DNA of 64,000 nucleotides from Pseudomonadota bacterium. GTDB lineage: Bacteria > Pseudomonadota > Alphaproteobacteria > Rhodospirillales > Magnetospirillaceae. A program made the translations under genes and the position numbers. Location of the stretch: positions 1-64,000 of the forward strand of contig JAJXWP010000018.1 in assembly GCA_021781575.1 (NCBI GenBank). Direction: 5' to 3'. The notes beneath the pieces were generated by a model. It was not told the DNA's origin and did not search any database. It worked only from the letters and a program-made list of their open reading frames with translations. Shown here piece after piece: positions 1 to 7,213 of the stretch (its first letter is position 1; the number at the start of each line of letters is the position of its first letter).

Positions 1-8
1 GCGCCGGC

Positions 9-40
9 CGCCGGGGGTGGGGGTACCCCCACCCCCGGCG
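9..40. repeat. Perfect 32-bp GC-rich palindrome
   Basis: Every base from 9 to 40 pairs with its mirror position around a central GGTACC, so the transcript could form a stem of about 14 bp with a four-base loop. It lies about 95 bp downstream of the stop of the minus-strand outer-membrane gene. No T-run follows on either strand, so a classical intrinsic terminator is not supported. A transcript-end hairpin or a dispersed palindromic repeat is more likely. The gene to its left is outside the window. Confidence 0.6.
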
Positions 41-133
41 AACCAAAAGCGGACAAACCACGTGCTACAAAAACCGGTCAACTTGATTTGCTATCGACAG
101 CCTCTTGCCGGGGGGTCGCCAAGAATCGCCGGA

Positions 134-1096
134 TCAGAAGAACAGGAAGCGAAGATGGACGGCGTAGAGATTTTCCGTCTGGTTCGTCCATTTCGCCGCG
201 GCACCCGCCATGCCGACCATCGACTCCTCGCCCAGGTAATCGCGATCGTACTCGGCCGACAGGACCAGTCGGTTGGGAATCAGATGATAACCGGCGCCCA
301 GCTGAACGCTGAGAGTAGGGGCGAGGGAGCCGGTATAGGCCAGTTGTTCGGCGGGGTCGCTGACCGTCACGTCGGTGTTGCCGGACACGCCGGCTCCAGC
401 ATCGACGAAAAAGCCGTCGAACAGCCGCGCCTGGCTGCGGAGGCCGAAATCGTAACGCCAGGAAGAACCGAACCTGGTGGTGGAGTTGTCAAGGGAAACC
501 TGCCGGTTCTGCTCGCCGTAGTAGGTGGCCGCGCCATAGGCCTGAACGGTCAGCGATCGCATCTCCCGGCTGACCAGCACCTGCATGCCTGCCGCCTGGC
601 CGCCGCTCGCCGTCGTGCCACCGTTGGCGAGAGAGGTCGCCCTGGCGGCGAAGCTATCCGGCGAATAGCTCGCCGCGATGTCGACGCTGACCGGAATGTC
701 GCCCTGTTGGACGGCGCGATAGGTGGCGCCGAGGATCGGGTTGTTGAAGCCGTGGGCATAGAAATCATAGGCGCCGAAGGGGTAGCTGTCCTTGATCCGG
801 CTTTCCTGGAAATTCAGCGTGGCGCTGACCGAAATACGGTCGGTTATTCCGTAGGCCAGTTGCTGGCCGAACAGGGTATCGCGCACCGACGAATGGGGAT
901 AGGTGCCGAGGCCGGGGACGGTCCGATCTTCCGAAAGTTCGCGATATCCAAAGGAGGTCTCGCCGTAGACCTGTCCGGCCAGCGGCAGGAACGCAGGGTC
1001 GGCGAGATAGCGCGTCGTGTCGGCCGACAGATCGAAGGCGCGGGCGGATACGGGAGCCGCCAGGCATAATGCCGACCATAACCATTTGCGCATCAT
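134..1096 (-). CDS. Outer-membrane beta-barrel protein, family not recognised
   Basis: 320 residues. The N-terminus (MMRKWLW, then a hydrophobic stretch ending SARA) looks like a signal peptide cleaved after about residue 20. The mature part is full of short alternating segments with aromatic belts (YGETSFGYRE, ISVSATLNF, LSVQLGAGYHL) and ends in RFLFF. A terminal aromatic residue is the usual signal for outer-membrane barrel insertion. ATG 1096 was chosen because GGAG lies 5 nt upstream and the signal peptide starts there; the frame stays open to 1156 without adding a plausible leader. It is a single-gene unit behind fabI. Substrate and partners are unknown. The barrel assignment is inferred from composition and the C-terminus. 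Confidence 0.75.
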   Translation of the reverse strand: MMRKWLWSALCLAAPVSARAFDLSADTTRYLADPAFLPLAGQVYGETSFGYRELSEDRTVPGLGTYPHSSVRDTLFGQQLAYGITDRISVSATLNFQESRIKDSYPFGAYDFYAHGFNNPILGATYRAVQQGDIPVSVDIAASYSPDSFAARATSLANGGTTASGGQAAGMQVLVSREMRSLTVQAYGAATYYGEQNRQVSLDNSTTRFGSSWRYDFGLRSQARLFDGFFVDAGAGVSGNTDVTVSDPAEQLAYTGSLAPTLSVQLGAGYHLIPNRLVLSAEYDRDYLGEESMVGMAGAAAKWTNQTENLYAVHLRFLFF

Positions 1097-1265
1097 GGAG
1101 TCTCCGCTTTCTACTGCAGGGTGTTGCAATCGCAGCGAATCGCTGTCCACGTACAATAGAGTGGCAAGCCAATCGAGGCCTTTGCAGTGATAAGCCCATA
1201 GCGCTTCCGCGCATATGCGGCTTTATGACCATGGCTGCGCCGACGGCCCGTCGGCCGAACAACTT

Positions 1266-2039
1266 TCAGCCGACGATGTGGTATCCGGCATCGACGAACA
1301 GGGTGGTGCCGGTGATCGCTTTCGCGCCATCGCCGGCCAGAAAGGCGGCAGCCGCGCCGCAGTCCTCGATGCTGGCCAACTGGTGCTCGGGCGCGCGTTC
1401 GGCGGCCTGCTCCAGCAGTTCGTCGAAGCGGTCGATGCCCGATGCGGCGCGGGTGCGCAGCGGCCCCGGCGAGATGGCGTTGACCCGGATGCCTTTGGGC
1501 CCCAGTTCCGAGGCCATGTATTTGACGCTGATTTCCAGCGCCGCCTTGACCGGCCCCATCATGTTGTAATGCTCCACGACCTTGCGGCCGCCGTAATACG
1601 ACACCGTCATCAGGCTGCCGCCGTGGGGCATCAACGGTTCGGCCAGTCTGGTCATGCGGATGAAGGAATGGCAGGAAATGTCCATGGCCATGGCGAACCC
1701 GGCCGAGGAACAGTCGACGGTGCGGCCGTGCAGGTCTTCCTTCGGCGCGAAAGCGATGGAATGGACCAGGAAATCCAGCTTGCCCCAGCGTTGGGCGATG
1801 GTCTCGAACACCGTCTCCAACTGGCCGTCGATCCGCACATCGCAGGGGGCGATGATGTCCGCCTGCAGCTGTTCGGCCAACGGCCGAACGAACTTTTCCG
1901 AGGCTCCGTTCAGATAGGTGACGGCCAGGTCCGCCCCCTGCCGGCGCATGACCGCCGCGCAGCCATATGCGATGCTGAGGTCGTTGGCGATTCCCACCAC
2001 CAGCCCCTTCTTTCCCTTCAACGAGAAGACGTCGTTCAT
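1266..2039 (-). CDS. fabI: Enoyl-[acyl-carrier-protein] reductase (NADH), FabI type
   Basis: Catalyses the last reduction of each fatty-acid elongation cycle (trans-2-enoyl-ACP to acyl-ACP) in the cytosol. The 257-residue protein has the FabI hallmarks: an N-terminal VVGIANDLSIAYG nucleotide-binding segment, and the FabI-type Tyr-x6-Lys pair in YNMMGPVK at Tyr158/Lys165, unlike the Tyr-x3-Lys of ordinary short-chain reductases. The C-terminus has the SPGPLRTRAASGI loop. Length is normal for the family (about 260). A GGAGAGG-type ribosome binding site precedes ATG 2039. It is divergent from metZ, with the riboswitch region between them. A GC-rich palindrome at 1239-1255 follows the stop. Confidence 0.96.
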   Translation of the reverse strand: MNDVFSLKGKKGLVVGIANDLSIAYGCAAVMRRQGADLAVTYLNGASEKFVRPLAEQLQADIIAPCDVRIDGQLETVFETIAQRWGKLDFLVHSIAFAPKEDLHGRTVDCSSAGFAMAMDISCHSFIRMTRLAEPLMPHGGSLMTVSYYGGRKVVEHYNMMGPVKAALEISVKYMASELGPKGIRVNAISPGPLRTRAASGIDRFDELLEQAAERAPEHQLASIEDCGAAAAFLAGDGAKAITGTTLFVDAGYHIVG

Positions 2040-2183
2040 GGTCCAGCCTCTCCACAGTTATTTGTGCGGTGCAGCATTAAACCGCTTTCCGGCGTTCGGC
2101 AAGGGACGGCGGCGCCCTGCTGTCAATTCATCGTATCGGCTGTTGCTTGACGCTGCCGACCAGTGACGCTATCTCTCCTCCTA

Positions 2184-2240
2184 ACGTGGTGATTTGGTCG
2201 ACCGGCTTGCGGCCACGTAAAAGAAACGGCTAAAAGGGTC
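2184..2240 (+). promoter_or_regulatory. SAM-II riboswitch aptamer upstream of metZ
   Basis: The leader matches the SAM-II (SAM-alpha) class. ACGTGG at 2184-2189 pairs with CCACGT at 2213-2218 to form P1. The loop carries the conserved GATTTGG, CCGGCTTGC and GGCC blocks. The A-rich junction and the 3' strand CGGCTAAAAGGG complete the H-type pseudoknot. SAM-II is an alphaproteobacterial class found ahead of metA, metX, metZ and similar genes, and the next gene is metZ. An intrinsic terminator follows 19 nt downstream, so SAM binding probably lowers metZ expression by attenuation. Confidence 0.92.
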
Positions 2241-2258
2241 AAGTGCGCTTGTCTTGAG

Positions 2259-2287
2259 CCCTGGCCTTCACCGGTCGGGGTTTTTTT
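2259..2287 (+). terminator. Intrinsic terminator in the metZ leader
   Basis: CCCTGGCC (2259-2266) pairs with GGTCGGGG (2273-2280) across a six-base loop and is followed directly by seven T (2281-2287). It ends 23 nt before the metZ start and just after the SAM-II aptamer, the expected position for a riboswitch-controlled attenuator. The bases 2253-2262 can instead pair with 2235-2243 at the aptamer's 3' edge. Confidence 0.85.
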
Positions 2288-2310
2288 GTGTCTTCGGACG
2301 GAGGTAGACG

Positions 2311-3498
2311 ATGAGCGACGCTAATCCCGAACAATGGCGCCTTGCCACCCGCCTGGTGCGCGGCGGCCTGAGCCGCACCCCATTCTGCGAAACCAGCGAG
2401 GCGCTGTTCCTCAATTCGGGCTATGTCTATGACTCCGCCGAGGAATCAGAGGAAAGCTTCGACGGCACGCGCCAGCGCTTCGTCTATTCGCGATTCCGTA
2501 ATCCCACTGTGGCCATGTTCGAAGACCGGTTGGCGCTGGTCGAAGGGGCGGAAGCCTGTCGCGCCACTGCCAGCGGCATGGCGGCGGTGCATGCCGCCCT
2601 GGTCTCGCAGGTTCGTGCCGGCGACCGAGTGGTGGCGGCGCGCGCCCTGTTCGGCTCCTGCCGCTGGATCATCGGCGACCTGCTGCCGCGCTTCGGTGTC
2701 GAGGTCGACTTTGTCGACGGCGCCGATCTTGACCAATGGCGCGCCGCCCTGGCCAAGCCGACCCGATGCGTGTTCATCGAAACACCATCCAACCCCACGC
2801 TCGAACTGATCGATGTCACCGCCGTGGCCGAGTTGACCCACGCCGCCGGCGGCCGCCTGGTGGTCGACAACGTGTTCGCTACGCCCATTCTGCAGAAGCC
2901 GCTGGCGTTGGGCGCCGACGTGGTCGTCTATTCGGCGACCAAGCACATCGACGGGCAGGGCCGCTGCCTCGGGGGGGCGGTGCTGGGCAGTTCTGCCTTC
3001 GTTGCCGACGTGTTGGGCCCCTATTTGCGCCACACCGGCCCCTGTCTGTCGCCGTTCAACGCCTGGGTGCTGTTGAAGGGGCTGGAAACGCTGGAGTTGC
3101 GTATGGCCCGCCACGTGCAGAATGCCGAACGAATTGCCGCCCTCCTGGATGGTCACGACCAGATTGCGCGCGTGCTCTATCCTACATTGCCCAGCCATCC
3201 GCAGCATGCCCTGGCGGCCCGGCAGATGTCCGGCGGCGGATCGATCATCGCCTTCGAGCCGAAGGGCGGCAAGGAACGCGCCTACCGCCTGCTCAATGCT
3301 CTGAAATTGATTGATATTTCTAACAATCTGGGGGATGCCAAGAGCCTCATCACCCATCCCTGGACGACGACGCACCAAAGCCGGAGTGCCGAGGAGAAGC
3401 GCGGCATGGGCATTACCGAAGGCTTGCTCCGCCTGTCGGTCGGGCTGGAAGATTGCCAAGATCTGAGCGACGACCTTGTCGGGGCCCTGACTGCTTGA
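2311..3498 (+). CDS. metZ: O-succinylhomoserine sulfhydrylase
   Basis: PLP enzyme of the Cys/Met metabolism family (395 residues). It makes homocysteine from O-succinylhomoserine and sulfide in methionine biosynthesis. Lys211 in the motif YSATKHIDGQGR is the expected Schiff-base lysine. The upstream SRFRNPTVAMFE block, the ETPSNPTLE block and the C-terminal SLITHPWTTTHQS segment are typical of MetZ. The start ATG 2311 follows GGAGGTAGACG. The SAM-II aptamer and terminator in the leader support the methionine role and predict repression when SAM is plentiful. O-acetylhomoserine as substrate cannot be excluded from sequence alone. Confidence 0.93.
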   Translation: MSDANPEQWRLATRLVRGGLSRTPFCETSEALFLNSGYVYDSAEESEESFDGTRQRFVYSRFRNPTVAMFEDRLALVEGAEACRATASGMAAVHAALVSQVRAGDRVVAARALFGSCRWIIGDLLPRFGVEVDFVDGADLDQWRAALAKPTRCVFIETPSNPTLELIDVTAVAELTHAAGGRLVVDNVFATPILQKPLALGADVVVYSATKHIDGQGRCLGGAVLGSSAFVADVLGPYLRHTGPCLSPFNAWVLLKGLETLELRMARHVQNAERIAALLDGHDQIARVLYPTLPSHPQHALAARQMSGGGSIIAFEPKGGKERAYRLLNALKLIDISNNLGDAKSLITHPWTTTHQSRSAEEKRGMGITEGLLRLSVGLEDCQDLSDDLVGALTA

Positions 3499-3580
3499 TC
3501 GCACGCGGCAAACCGTCTATTCGGGATAGCTTCCGATCCTGGCCGAACGGCCCGGTCGTGACTTCCCTGGGAGGACGGCG

Positions 3581-4144
3581 ATGAGATGGTCATGGTTGCT
3601 CGCCGGTATCGTCTTGCCGGTCATGATGGCGGGATGCGCCGACACTCAGGGGGGGAGCACCGACCTCCAGGAACTGGAACTGACCAAGCCGACCGGATCG
3701 CCGTTCACCCGGGCCTTGTCACACGAATATGCCGCCTTCGCCCAGGCCGAGGCGGAGCGGCAGCAGTGGGCGGCCACGGCACATTTCGCCAAGAAGGGCC
3801 TGGCGGCGGCCCATGGCGCCGCCGTGCCGCCTGAAGGCCCGGCCGAGCGGAGTGCCGGCGACCCGCCGGCGGCGCAGGACCTGGCGGCGGCACGCAATCG
3901 CCTGTTGAGCGTCCTCGCCTCGGACGCGCCGGCGCGGGCGCCGGCGTTGACGGCGACGGCTCAGGTCAAGTTCGACTGCTGGGTTCAGCATCAGGCGGAA
4001 GGGGGATACCTCGCCGCTACCGGTGCCTGCCGCAAGAATTTCCTGGCCGCAATGGACGCTCTCGAAGCATTGGTCAAGCGAAGCGCCCAGCCGGCCAATC
4101 CACCGGCACCGGCATCCTCGGCGCGGAAGCCGCCGGACCGCTGA
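3581..4144 (+). CDS. Predicted outer-membrane lipoprotein, OmpA-N-like
   Basis: 187 residues with a lipoprotein signal: MRWSWLLAGIVLPVMMAGC, lipobox MAGC, Cys19. After it comes GSPFTRALSHEYAAFAQAEAERQQW, then HFAKKGLAAAHG, AARNRLLSVL and a FDCWVQHQAEGG...CRKNFLAAMDAL block. I recall this arrangement from the N-terminal part of alphaproteobacterial OmpA-family lipoproteins. The peptidoglycan-binding OmpA C-terminal domain is absent; instead the protein ends in a short Pro/Ala-rich tail. It may therefore be a stand-alone version or a truncated relative. It starts 82 bp after metZ, with GGGAGG about 8 nt before ATG 3581. Function unknown. Confidence 0.75.
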   Translation: MRWSWLLAGIVLPVMMAGCADTQGGSTDLQELELTKPTGSPFTRALSHEYAAFAQAEAERQQWAATAHFAKKGLAAAHGAAVPPEGPAERSAGDPPAAQDLAAARNRLLSVLASDAPARAPALTATAQVKFDCWVQHQAEGGYLAATGACRKNFLAAMDALEALVKRSAQPANPPAPASSARKPPDR

Positions 4145-4476
4145 GGCGATGGGAGCGCAAAACAGCATTAAGCATTTGTCAGGGAAATCGGGGTTCTATC
4201 GTCGCGGCAGGTGGCGGCGGGTGCCATGGCGTACCGCAGGCCGGTAATGTTGGCCGGCTTGTGGCCGAAGGGGTATGATACCACTTCTGCACAGAAGGCG
4301 GCTTTCCGAAAAGTGATAAACTTGGTCCGGCTGCCTTGGCACTATTGTTTAGATTGGGGCGCCTCGATGCCTTCAGGCGTGGCCGGCATCGAGTTTTGGA
4401 CAAACAACCGAGTGGGAACAACATGAATATGAAAGGGAGCGAGGCGGAGGCCAGCCGGAAATTGCAGGATACAGCG
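4145..4476. other. 332-bp intergenic region before apaG
   Basis: No convincing gene is seen. It contains a terminator-like hairpin at 4363-4397 (listed separately) and a possible upstream apaG start at ATG 4423. A GGTATGATACC palindrome lies near 4270. The short readings through it do not resemble known proteins. Confidence 0.5.
4363..4397 (+). terminator. Terminator-like hairpin upstream of apaG
   Basis: CTCGATGCC (4363-4371) and GGCATCGAG (4385-4393) form a perfect 9-bp stem with a 13-nt loop, followed by TTTT (4394-4397). It could end the transcript from the lipoprotein gene 220 bp upstream, or attenuate apaG. The T-run is short, so activity is uncertain. Confidence 0.45.
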
Positions 4477-4869
4477 ATGTATTCGCAAACCACCCGTTCC
4501 ATCACCGTCATAGTGAAACCCATCTACCTCGAAGACCAGTCTTCTCCGGGTGATAATCATTTTGTCTGGGCATATCGTATCCGCATCGAGAACAATGGTG
4601 ACGAAACCGTGCAGCTTTTGCGTCGCCATTGGAAGATTACCGATGCCATCGGCCGCATTCAGGAGGTGCAGGGGGCCGGCGTCGTCGGCGAGCAGCCGGT
4701 GCTGCATCCCGGCGACTACTACGAATACACCAGTGGCACCCCCCTCAATACGCCGTCGGGCATCATGGTCGGCACCTATCAGATGGAAACGGAAGACGGT
4801 GAGCGGTTCGAAATCGCCGTCCCGGCATTTTCCCTGGATAGCCCCCACCAGATGATGCGGATCAACTGA
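4477..4869 (+). CDS. apaG: ApaG domain protein
   Basis: A single ApaG/DUF525 domain with an immunoglobulin-like beta fold. It carries the family blocks [54 protein letters not shown] and GIMVGTYQM. ApaG is a small cytosolic protein linked in enterobacteria to magnesium/cobalt resistance; its biochemical role is unsettled. ATG 4477 gives [11 protein letters not shown], the usual family N-terminus, and a 130-residue protein of normal length. AGGA lies about 7 nt upstream. An in-frame ATG at 4423 would add 18 residues of unlike sequence and is less likely. Confidence 0.93.
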   Translation: MYSQTTRSITVIVKPIYLEDQSSPGDNHFVWAYRIRIENNGDETVQLLRRHWKITDAIGRIQEVQGAGVVGEQPVLHPGDYYEYTSGTPLNTPSGIMVGTYQMETEDGERFEIAVPAFSLDSPHQMMRIN

Positions 4870-4996
4870 TCGGCGTATTTTCCTTGTTCGTTCATATATC
4901 GGCGGGTGGGCGGCCTTGCAAAGCGGCATGGCCGCCTCTACATCGGCAGAGGTAGATCGCTGGTGTCCCGCCGGCGGCTGACGGAGGATGCCTTTC

Positions 4997-5641
4997 GTGA
5001 ACGAACACACTTCCATCACCTTGCCCAAGACCGGCGCCGCCCGGCCTTCGGACAAGCCCTCGCGGGCCGAAGCCGAAGAGGCGGTGCGCACCCTCATCCG
5101 CTGGGCCGGCGACGACCCGACGCGCGAAGGTCTGCTGGAAACGCCGGACCGCGTCGTGCGCGCCTACGAGGAATTCTTCGCCGGCTACGACGAGGATCCC
5201 GAGGACATCCTGCTCCGTACCTTCGAGGAGACCGAGGGCTACGATGAAATGGTGGTGCTTCGCGACATCCGTCTGGAAAGCCATTGCGAACACCATATGG
5301 TGCCGATCATCGGCAAGGCGCATGTCGCCTACTTGCCGGGCAACCGGGTGGTTGGCATCTCCAAGCTGGCGCGGGTGGTCGAAACCTACGCCCGGCGCCT
5401 GCAGATTCAGGAGAAACTGACGGCGCAGATCGCCAACTCCATCCAGGACGTGCTGCAACCGCGGGGCGTTGCCGTGGTCATCGAGGCGGCCCACCAATGC
5501 ATGACCACCCGAGGCGTGCGCAAGCCGGGGGTGACCATGGTCACCAGCCGCATGCTGGGGGCGTTCCGCACCAATCCGGCGACGCGCCGGGAGTTCATGG
5601 CGCTGATCGGCAATCCGTCCAGCAACCTGTCGAACATCTGA
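4997..5641 (+). CDS. folE: GTP cyclohydrolase I
   Basis: Converts GTP to 7,8-dihydroneopterin triphosphate, the first step of folate (and tetrahydrobiopterin) synthesis. The zinc ligands are visible as Cys and His in ESHCEHHM and Cys in [25 protein letters not shown] and the C-terminal SRMLGAF...RREFM blocks are standard for type IA FolE. Start choice: GGAGG sits immediately against an ATG at 4988, which leaves no spacing, whereas GTG 4997 is about 9 nt from it. I therefore take GTG (214 residues); the ATG would add three. It is monocistronic here. A later folate gene, folB, lies at the far end of the window. Confidence 0.95.
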   Translation: MNEHTSITLPKTGAARPSDKPSRAEAEEAVRTLIRWAGDDPTREGLLETPDRVVRAYEEFFAGYDEDPEDILLRTFEETEGYDEMVVLRDIRLESHCEHHMVPIIGKAHVAYLPGNRVVGISKLARVVETYARRLQIQEKLTAQIANSIQDVLQPRGVAVVIEAAHQCMTTRGVRKPGVTMVTSRMLGAFRTNPATRREFMALIGNPSSNLSNI

Positions 5642-5761
5642 TCTAGCACTAGACAACCCCTTCATCCCGGCCAATAGTCCTTCGTTCCGCATTTCCCCTT
5701 CCCTGGCGGCGGCCATGGGGACGGGAGATGTTGGCCTGCGCGATCCGAGGGGGAATCGTTA

Positions 5762-7210
5762 TTGCTCGACATCCGTCCGGTCCTGTTCATCAACGGATTC
5801 CTGTTGCTGATCCTGGCCGCGGCCATGGGGGTGCCGCTGCTGGTGGACCTGGCCACCGAGCATCGCGAGTGGCAGGCGTTCGCCCTGCCGCTGATGATCA
5901 CCGGCTTCACCGGGCTGGCGCTGGTTCTCACCAATCAGGGTGACGGCACGCCGGTGCTGCGGACACGCCAGGTGTTCCTGCTGACCGCCGGGAGTTGGTT
6001 GTCGGTCGCCATGTTTTCGGCCCTGCCGTTCCAGTTGTCCGACCTGCAACTGAGTTGGACGGACTGCTATTTCGAGACCGTCTCGGGCATCACTACCACC
6101 GGGGCGACCGTGCTGACCGGACTGGATCAGGCGCCGCGGGCGATTCTGCTGTGGCGGGCGCTCCTGCAATGGCTAGGCGGCGCCGGAGTGATCGTGACCG
6201 CCGTGGTGTTATTGCCGGTGCTCAGGATCGGTGGGATGCAGATGTTCCACACTGCCAATCCGGATGGGGGCGAACGGGCGGCGCCGCGCCTGTCACAGAT
6301 GGCATGGAAAATGCTGGGCGTCTATGCCCTGTTCGGCGCCTTGCTGGCAGTCGGGCTGAATTTCGCCGGCATGACGCCGCTCGAGGCGGTTTGCCACGCC
6401 ATGTCGTCGCTGTCCACCGGCGGCTTTTCGACCTCGGACCAGTCGCTCGGCCATTTCGGCCACGCCGCCCGGTGGCTGTGCATGCTGGGCATGATCGTCG
6501 GCGGCGCCACCTTCTCCCAATATGTGGCGCCGTGGCGCCGCGGCCATCGCACCATCTTCCGCGACAGCCAGCTCCGCTGGTACCTGCTGACCATCGCCAT
6601 GTTCGCCATGCTCGTCACGTTCTGGAACTGGGCGGTGGGCGACATGGACGTCGGCGAGGCGTTCCTCGCTTCGACCTTCAACGTGGTGTCGGTGATCACC
6701 GCCAGCGGCTTCCATACCGGCCGCTACGACAACTGGGGCGGCTTCGCCCAGGTAGCCTTCTTCGTCATGATGTTCATCGGCGGCTGCACGGGGTCGACGT
6801 CAGGAGGAATCAAGATATTCCGCTACGAACTGCTGTTCGCCGTAAGCGGCGTACAGATTCGCCGGTTGCTTCATCCGCACGGAGTGTTTCCCGTGCTGTT
6901 CAACCGCTTCAGGGTGTCGGACGCGGTGGTTCGCTCGGTCCTCGGCTTCGTCCTGCTTTATTTCGTCTGCTTCGCCCTGTTGGCCGTAGCGTTGACGCTG
7001 ACCGGCCTCGACACGCTGACCAGCTTCTCCGGCGCCGCCGCCAGCCTGGGCAATATCGGCCCCGGTCTCGGCCCGCTGATCGGTCCGGCGGGAAGTTACC
7101 AGGCCTTGCCCGACATGGCCAAATGGCTCCTGAGCTTCGCCATGCTGCTCGGTCGTCTGGAATTGGTGCCGCTGCTCATCCTGTTCACGCGGGCGTTCTG
7201 GCGAGGGTAA
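5762..7210 (+). CDS. trkH: TrkH-family potassium uptake protein, copy 1
   Basis: Membrane subunit of a Trk-type potassium uptake system, 482 residues with about ten hydrophobic helices. The four M1-P-M2 repeats show selectivity loops: SGITTTGATVLTGLD, MSSLSTGGFSTSDQS, TASGFHTGRYDNW and GNIGPGLGPLIG. A filter glycine is visible in each. The start is TTG 5762: GGGGGAA lies 5 nt upstream, and the N-terminus MLDIRPVLFINGFLLL aligns with that of the next gene. The partner TrkA (NAD-binding regulatory subunit) is not in the window. The gene is followed after 3 bp by a second TrkH, so the two are co-transcribed. Confidence 0.93.
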   Translation: MLDIRPVLFINGFLLLILAAAMGVPLLVDLATEHREWQAFALPLMITGFTGLALVLTNQGDGTPVLRTRQVFLLTAGSWLSVAMFSALPFQLSDLQLSWTDCYFETVSGITTTGATVLTGLDQAPRAILLWRALLQWLGGAGVIVTAVVLLPVLRIGGMQMFHTANPDGGERAAPRLSQMAWKMLGVYALFGALLAVGLNFAGMTPLEAVCHAMSSLSTGGFSTSDQSLGHFGHAARWLCMLGMIVGGATFSQYVAPWRRGHRTIFRDSQLRWYLLTIAMFAMLVTFWNWAVGDMDVGEAFLASTFNVVSVITASGFHTGRYDNWGGFAQVAFFVMMFIGGCTGSTSGGIKIFRYELLFAVSGVQIRRLLHPHGVFPVLFNRFRVSDAVVRSVLGFVLLYFVCFALLAVALTLTGLDTLTSFSGAAASLGNIGPGLGPLIGPAGSYQALPDMAKWLLSFAMLLGRLELVPLLILFTRAFWRG

Positions 7211-7213
7211 GCG

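Noticed and set aside
1239-1255. 17-bp palindrome after the fabI stop as a terminator
   Set aside because: GCCGACGG/CCGTCGGC pairs fully but leaves a one-base loop and no T-run on the minus strand.
4336-4351. Sigma-54-like TTGGCAC ahead of apaG
   Set aside because: The -24 half fits, but the -12 GC is missing (TTTA instead of TTGC).
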